Assembly (NCBI RefSeq): GCF_035920445.1
Contig: NZ_CP109162.1
Coordinates: 8,122,001-8,186,000 of the forward strand
Direction of reading: 5' to 3'
Source: Nocardia sp. NBC_01730
GTDB taxonomy: Bacteria; Actinomycetota; Actinomycetes; Mycobacteriales; Mycobacteriaceae
Length of the DNA stretch: 64,000 bases
Of the stretch, positions 60,604 to 64,000 are shown one piece after another. Numbering within the stretch: position 1 is the first letter of the stretch; each line of letters begins with the position of its first letter. Under the pieces are notes generated by a model. The model ran no database searches. It was not told the origin of the DNA and was given only the letters and a program-made list of their open reading frames with translations. The position numbers and the translations under genes are program-made.

Positions 60604-63513
60604 TTGACCGACCTGATCCACTCTTCCGCTCCAGCGAAATCCGCTGGCACCAACTCCGCCACCGCCGCGAGCGGCGATCCGAACGGATCGCACCTTCCGC
60701 AGCCCGGCGGACGGGTGCGGGTGATCCGCGAAGGGGTGGCGTCCTACCTACCGGACATCGACCCGGAGGAAACCAGCGAATGGCTCGAGTCGTTCGATGA
60801 GATGCTCGATCGAGAAGGCCCTGGTCGTGCGCGTTACCTCATGCTCCGCCTATTGGAGCGGGCCGGTGAACGTCGTGTCGCCATCCCATCCTTGACCTCT
60901 ACCGACTACGTCAACACCATCCCCACGGAGAACGAGCCGTGGTTCCCCGGCGACGAAGAAGTGGAGCGGCGCTTCCGCGCCTGGATCCGCTGGAACGCCG
61001 CGATCATGGTGCATCGCGCCCAGCGCCCCGGCATCGGCGTCGGCGGGCATATCTCGACCTATGCGTCCTCGGCGGCGCTCTACGAGGTCGGCTTCAACCA
61101 CTTCTTCCGCGGCAAGGATCACCCCGGCGGCGGCGATTCGATCTTCATCCAGGGTCACGCCTCCCCGGGCATCTACGCCCGCGCGTTCCTGGAGGGCAGG
61201 CTTTCGGCCGATCAGCTCGACGGGTTCCGGCAGGAGTACAGCCACGGTGGCCCCGGCCACGGGCTGCCGTCCTACCCGCATCCGCGGCTGCTGAGCAACT
61301 TCTGGGAGTTCCCGACGGTGTCGATGGGCCTCGGCCCGATGAACGCCATCTACCAGGCGCGGTTCAATCACTACCTGCACGATCGCGGCATCAAGGACAC
61401 CTCCGACCAGCACGTGTGGGCGTTCCTCGGCGACGGCGAGATGGACGAGCCGGAGTCGCGCGGTCTCGCGCACGTGGCGGCCATGGAGGGCCTGGACAAC
61501 CTCACCTTCGTGGTCAACTGCAATCTGCAGCGCCTCGACGGCCCGGTGCGCGGCAACGGCAAGATCATCCAGGAGCTGGAGTCGTTCTTCCGCGGCGCGG
61601 GCTGGAACGTCATCAAGGTGATCTGGGGTCGCGAGTGGGACGCGCTGCTCGGCGCCGACCGCGACGGCGCGCTGGTGAACCTGATGAACAGCACCCCCGA
61701 CGGCGATTACCAGACCTACAAGGCCAACGACGGCGCCTACGTCCGTGACCACTTCTTCGGCCGCGACCCACGCACCAAGGCGCTGGTGCACGATCTGACG
61801 GACCAGGAGATCTGGAACCTCAAGCGTGGCGGCCACGACTACCGCAAGGTGTATGCCGCCTACGCGGCCGCCATGGCGCACAAGGGCCAGCCGACGGTGA
61901 TCCTCGCCAAGACCATCAAGGGCTACACCCTCGGCAAACACTTCGAGGGCCGCAACGCCACGCACCAGATGAAGAAGCTCACCCTGCAGGACCTCAAAGA
62001 CTTCCGTGACCTGCAGCGGATTCCGATCAGCGACGCCGAACTGGAGAAGGATCCGTACCTGCCCCCCTACTACCACCCGGGCATGGCGGCGCGTGAGGTC
62101 CAGTACATGCTCGACCGACGCACAGCGCTGGGCGGTTTCCTGCCCGAGCGTCGCACTGCGGCAAAGCCGCTGCAACTTCCCGGCGACGAGGCGTACCGCT
62201 CGGTGCGCAAGGGCTCGGGCAAGCAGAACGTGGCCACCACGATGGCGCTGGTGCGGCTGATGAAGGAGCTGCTGCGGGACAAGGAGATCGGCAAGCGGAT
62301 CGTCCCGATCATCCCCGACGAAGCACGGACCTTCGGTATGGACTCGTGGTTCCCTTCGTTGAAGATCTACAACCGAAACGGGCAGTTGTACACGTCCGTC
62401 GACGCGGAATTGATGCTTGCCTACAAAGAGAGCACCATCGGGCAGATCCTGCACGAGGGCATCAACGAAGCGGGATCGACCGCGTCGTTCACCGCGGCGG
62501 GCACCTCGTACGCCACCCACGGCGAGCCGATGATCCCGCTGTACATCTTCTACTCGATGTTCGGCTTCCAGCGCACCGGCGACGGATTGTGGGCGGCCGC
62601 GGACCAGCTTGCCCGTGGGTTCGTGCTCGGAGCAACTGCAGGGCGAACCACGCTGACCGGTGAGGGCTTGCAGCACAACGACGGACACTCGCTGCTGCTC
62701 GCCTCGACCAACCCGGCCGTGGTGACCTACGACCCGGCGTTCGCGTTCGAGATCGCGCACATCGTGCGTGACGGCCTACGCCGGATGTACGGCGGCGGTA
62801 CTCCCCCGCAGGGTGCGGTGGCGCTGCCCGGCACCCATCCGCACGGCAACGCGGGCGAGTTCGGCGGCGAGGACATCTTCTACTACATCACCCTGTACAA
62901 CGAGCCGTACCAGCAGCCCGCCGAGCCGGAAGGCCTGGACATCCCCGGCCTGCTCAAAGGCATCTACCTGTACAAGCGTGGGGGAGAGGGCGCAGTGCGC
63001 GCCCAGATCCTGGTCTCCGGCGTCACCGTGCCGGACGGCCTGCGCGCGCAGGCGCTGCTGGCCGAGGAGTGGGGTGTGCAGGCGGACGTCTGGTCGGTGA
63101 CTTCGTGGGGCGAGCTGCGCAAGGAGGCGCTGGACAAGGAGATCGCCGCGCTGCGTAGCCCGGGCACCGATCCGGGTGTCCCGTACGTCACCGAGGCGCT
63201 GTCCCGGGTCGAGGGCCCGTACGTTGCCGCGACCGACTGGATGCGCGCGGTGCCCGATCAGGTCCGCAAGTGGGTGCCCGGCGACTTCACCACGCTCGGC
63301 ACGGACGGTTTCGGTTTCTCCGACACTCGCCCCGCCGCGCGTCGGGTGTTCAATGTCGACGCACAATCCATCGCGGTCGCCGCGCTGGCGGGTCTCGGCC
63401 GGACGGGCAAGATCGACCCCGCCAAGGCCGTCGAGGCCGCGGCGAAGTACCGGATCGATGATGTGGACGCCGCGCCGAAGCCCGCGGCAAGCGCCGAAGA
63501 AGAACTCGCGTAG
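60604..63513 (+). CDS. aceE: Pyruvate dehydrogenase E1 component, homodimeric type
   Basis: A thiamine-diphosphate enzyme of about 969 aa that decarboxylates pyruvate and passes the acetyl group to E2. The ThDP motif is [20 protein letters not shown] ending [11 protein letters not shown]. Active-site segments include [40 protein letters not shown] and the second-domain [20 protein letters not shown]. It is nearly identical in layout to M. tuberculosis AceE. TTG 60604 is chosen for the start, since GAGGAG lies 5 nt upstream; ATG 60577 is in frame but lacks a ribosome site. Start codons like TTG reduce initiation. Confidence 0.93.
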   Translation: MTDLIHSSAPAKSAGTNSATAASGDPNGSHLPQPGGRVRVIREGVASYLPDIDPEETSEWLESFDEMLDREGPGRARYLMLRLLERAGERRVAIPSLTSTDYVNTIPTENEPWFPGDEEVERRFRAWIRWNAAIMVHRAQRPGIGVGGHISTYASSAALYEVGFNHFFRGKDHPGGGDSIFIQGHASPGIYARAFLEGRLSADQLDGFRQEYSHGGPGHGLPSYPHPRLLSNFWEFPTVSMGLGPMNAIYQARFNHYLHDRGIKDTSDQHVWAFLGDGEMDEPESRGLAHVAAMEGLDNLTFVVNCNLQRLDGPVRGNGKIIQELESFFRGAGWNVIKVIWGREWDALLGADRDGALVNLMNSTPDGDYQTYKANDGAYVRDHFFGRDPRTKALVHDLTDQEIWNLKRGGHDYRKVYAAYAAAMAHKGQPTVILAKTIKGYTLGKHFEGRNATHQMKKLTLQDLKDFRDLQRIPISDAELEKDPYLPPYYHPGMAAREVQYMLDRRTALGGFLPERRTAAKPLQLPGDEAYRSVRKGSGKQNVATTMALVRLMKELLRDKEIGKRIVPIIPDEARTFGMDSWFPSLKIYNRNGQLYTSVDAELMLAYKESTIGQILHEGINEAGSTASFTAAGTSYATHGEPMIPLYIFYSMFGFQRTGDGLWAAADQLARGFVLGATAGRTTLTGEGLQHNDGHSLLLASTNPAVVTYDPAFAFEIAHIVRDGLRRMYGGGTPPQGAVALPGTHPHGNAGEFGGEDIFYYITLYNEPYQQPAEPEGLDIPGLLKGIYLYKRGGEGAVRAQILVSGVTVPDGLRAQALLAEEWGVQADVWSVTSWGELRKEALDKEIAALRSPGTDPGVPYVTEALSRVEGPYVAATDWMRAVPDQVRKWVPGDFTTLGTDGFGFSDTRPAARRVFNVDAQSIAVAALAGLGRTGKIDPAKAVEAAAKYRIDDVDAAPKPAASAEEELA

Positions 63514-63524
63514 CGGAACATTGG

Positions 63525-64000
63525 ATGGTGGACCGTAAACCGCCGCGGCCGCGGCGGATCTCCGAAGGCTCGTCCGAGCACGAGGTGTATCTGCCGACCG
63601 GTGCGCTCTCCCCGAACCGGCAGACCCGCGACCCCCTTCCGGACACGCTGCTCAAACGCGTCAAGCAGTTCTCCGGCCGCCTCTCCACCGAGGCGGTGGG
63701 GTCGATGCAGGATCGGTTGCCGTTCTTCACCGATCTGGATGCCGCCCAGCGTGCCGGTGTGCAGATGCTGGTGCAGACCGCGGTGGTGAACTTCCTGGAA
63801 TGGCTACAGGACCCGGACAGCGACATCCGGTTCAGCCTCGACGCCTTCCAGGTGATCCCGCAGGACCTGGCGCGGCGGCTCACCCTGCGCCAAACCGTGG
63901 ACATGGTTCGCGTCGCCATGGAGTTCTTCGAGCAGTGGTTGCCCGCCCTCGCGCGCAACGACCGGCAGTTGGTCGCACTCACCGAGGCGGTGCTGCGCTA
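63525..64000 (+). CDS. PucR-family transcriptional regulator, N-terminal part (cut by window end)
   Basis: An open frame from ATG 63525 running off the window (158 codons seen). It reads YLPTGALSPNRQTRDPLPDT, LQDPDSDIRFSLDAFQVIPQ, DLARRLTLRQTVDMVRVAME and FFEQWLPALARNDRQLVALT, the N-terminal domain of the regulator that follows aceE in M. tuberculosis (Rv2242). A PucR-type HTH is expected beyond the edge. It starts 11 nt after aceE and may be co-transcribed. Confidence 0.82.
   Translation, partial: MVDRKPPRPRRISEGSSEHEVYLPTGALSPNRQTRDPLPDTLLKRVKQFSGRLSTEAVGSMQDRLPFFTDLDAAQRAGVQMLVQTAVVNFLEWLQDPDSDIRFSLDAFQVIPQDLARRLTLRQTVDMVRVAMEFFEQWLPALARNDRQLVALTEAVLR

Noticed and set aside
60850..62760. 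Long minus-strand open frame of 636 codons
   Set aside because: It is the shadow of aceE; the plus strand has perfect family matches and the minus translation is low-complexity.

Overview
The window looks like a chromosome segment of a high-GC actinomycete of the Mycobacteriales, most likely Nocardia. Evidence: strongly G/C-ended codons; RsbW/SigF-type sigma control; DUF3145, DUF3052 and DUF4254 proteins; a CYP125-type steroid P450; a KstR-like operator before an NDMA-dependent alcohol dehydrogenase; and the order tRNA-Val / ahpE / DUF3052 / lipoprotein / aceE / PucR-like regulator, which matches what I know of Mycobacterium tuberculosis (Rv2238c-Rv2242). The genus is an inference.

Region 1 (1-31.7 kb) is mostly ordinary chromosome: a GlxA/AraC regulator divergent from a VOC protein, the anti-sigma/SigF pair, an MMPL transporter, CsbD, AI-2E, a TetR-GH39 operon, two TerD-family proteins (one fused to a vWA domain, one to an HNH nuclease), two near-identical two-TM proteins in divergent orientation, CYP125 with its TetR regulator, a PabA-PabB fusion, the ADH, a beta-lactamase-fold hydrolase and DUF3145. 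A scrapyard at 8.7-10.3 kb holds a metY gene split by a TnpB element whose TnpB has lost its central part, next to a relic of a GlxA-type regulator.

Region 2 (31.7-40.2 kb) is accessory. It holds an AT-richer gene coding for a SLOG-like nucleotide-sensor domain plus four membrane helices (a candidate defence effector), a TetR/DUF2867/DUF6463 set with a palindromic operator, MarR and nitroreductase genes with operator-like repeats, an IS3 relic, and a PknD-like kinase with six almost identical 42-residue propeller repeats.

Region 3 (40.2-58.7 kb) is an integrative and conjugative element inserted in tRNA-Val(TAC). A 49-bp exact repeat of the tRNA 3' half marks the ends, and triple TGCCCCA boxes flank both ends as candidate integrase arm sites. 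Layout: tyrosine integrase, methyltransferase-like cargo, GntR repressor with GTATAC operator arrays, then a tightly overlapping operon (excisionase-like protein, small proteins, Replic_Relax protein, VirD4-like coupling ATPase, coiled-coil proteins, DUF2637 protein, a 151-aa protein), two terminator hairpins, about 1.2 kb of DNA full of long inverted repeats (candidate oriT or origin), a small winged-helix-like protein, an IS3 copy and an unknown gene.

The most striking signal is in this element: six otherwise mostly unrelated proteins end in the same C-terminal tag of 21-22 residues (core I-x-G-H-A-F-x-G-L-[VI]-x-x-R, ending E-R), conserved in protein but not in codon choice. Beside them a 56-aa protein copies part of the C-terminus of the coupling ATPase. 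I propose a C-terminal recruitment or translocation tag system working with that ATPase; this is an inference.

Region 4 (58.7-64 kb) is core chromosome: ahpE, DUF3052, a lipoprotein, aceE and the start of a PucR-family regulator.
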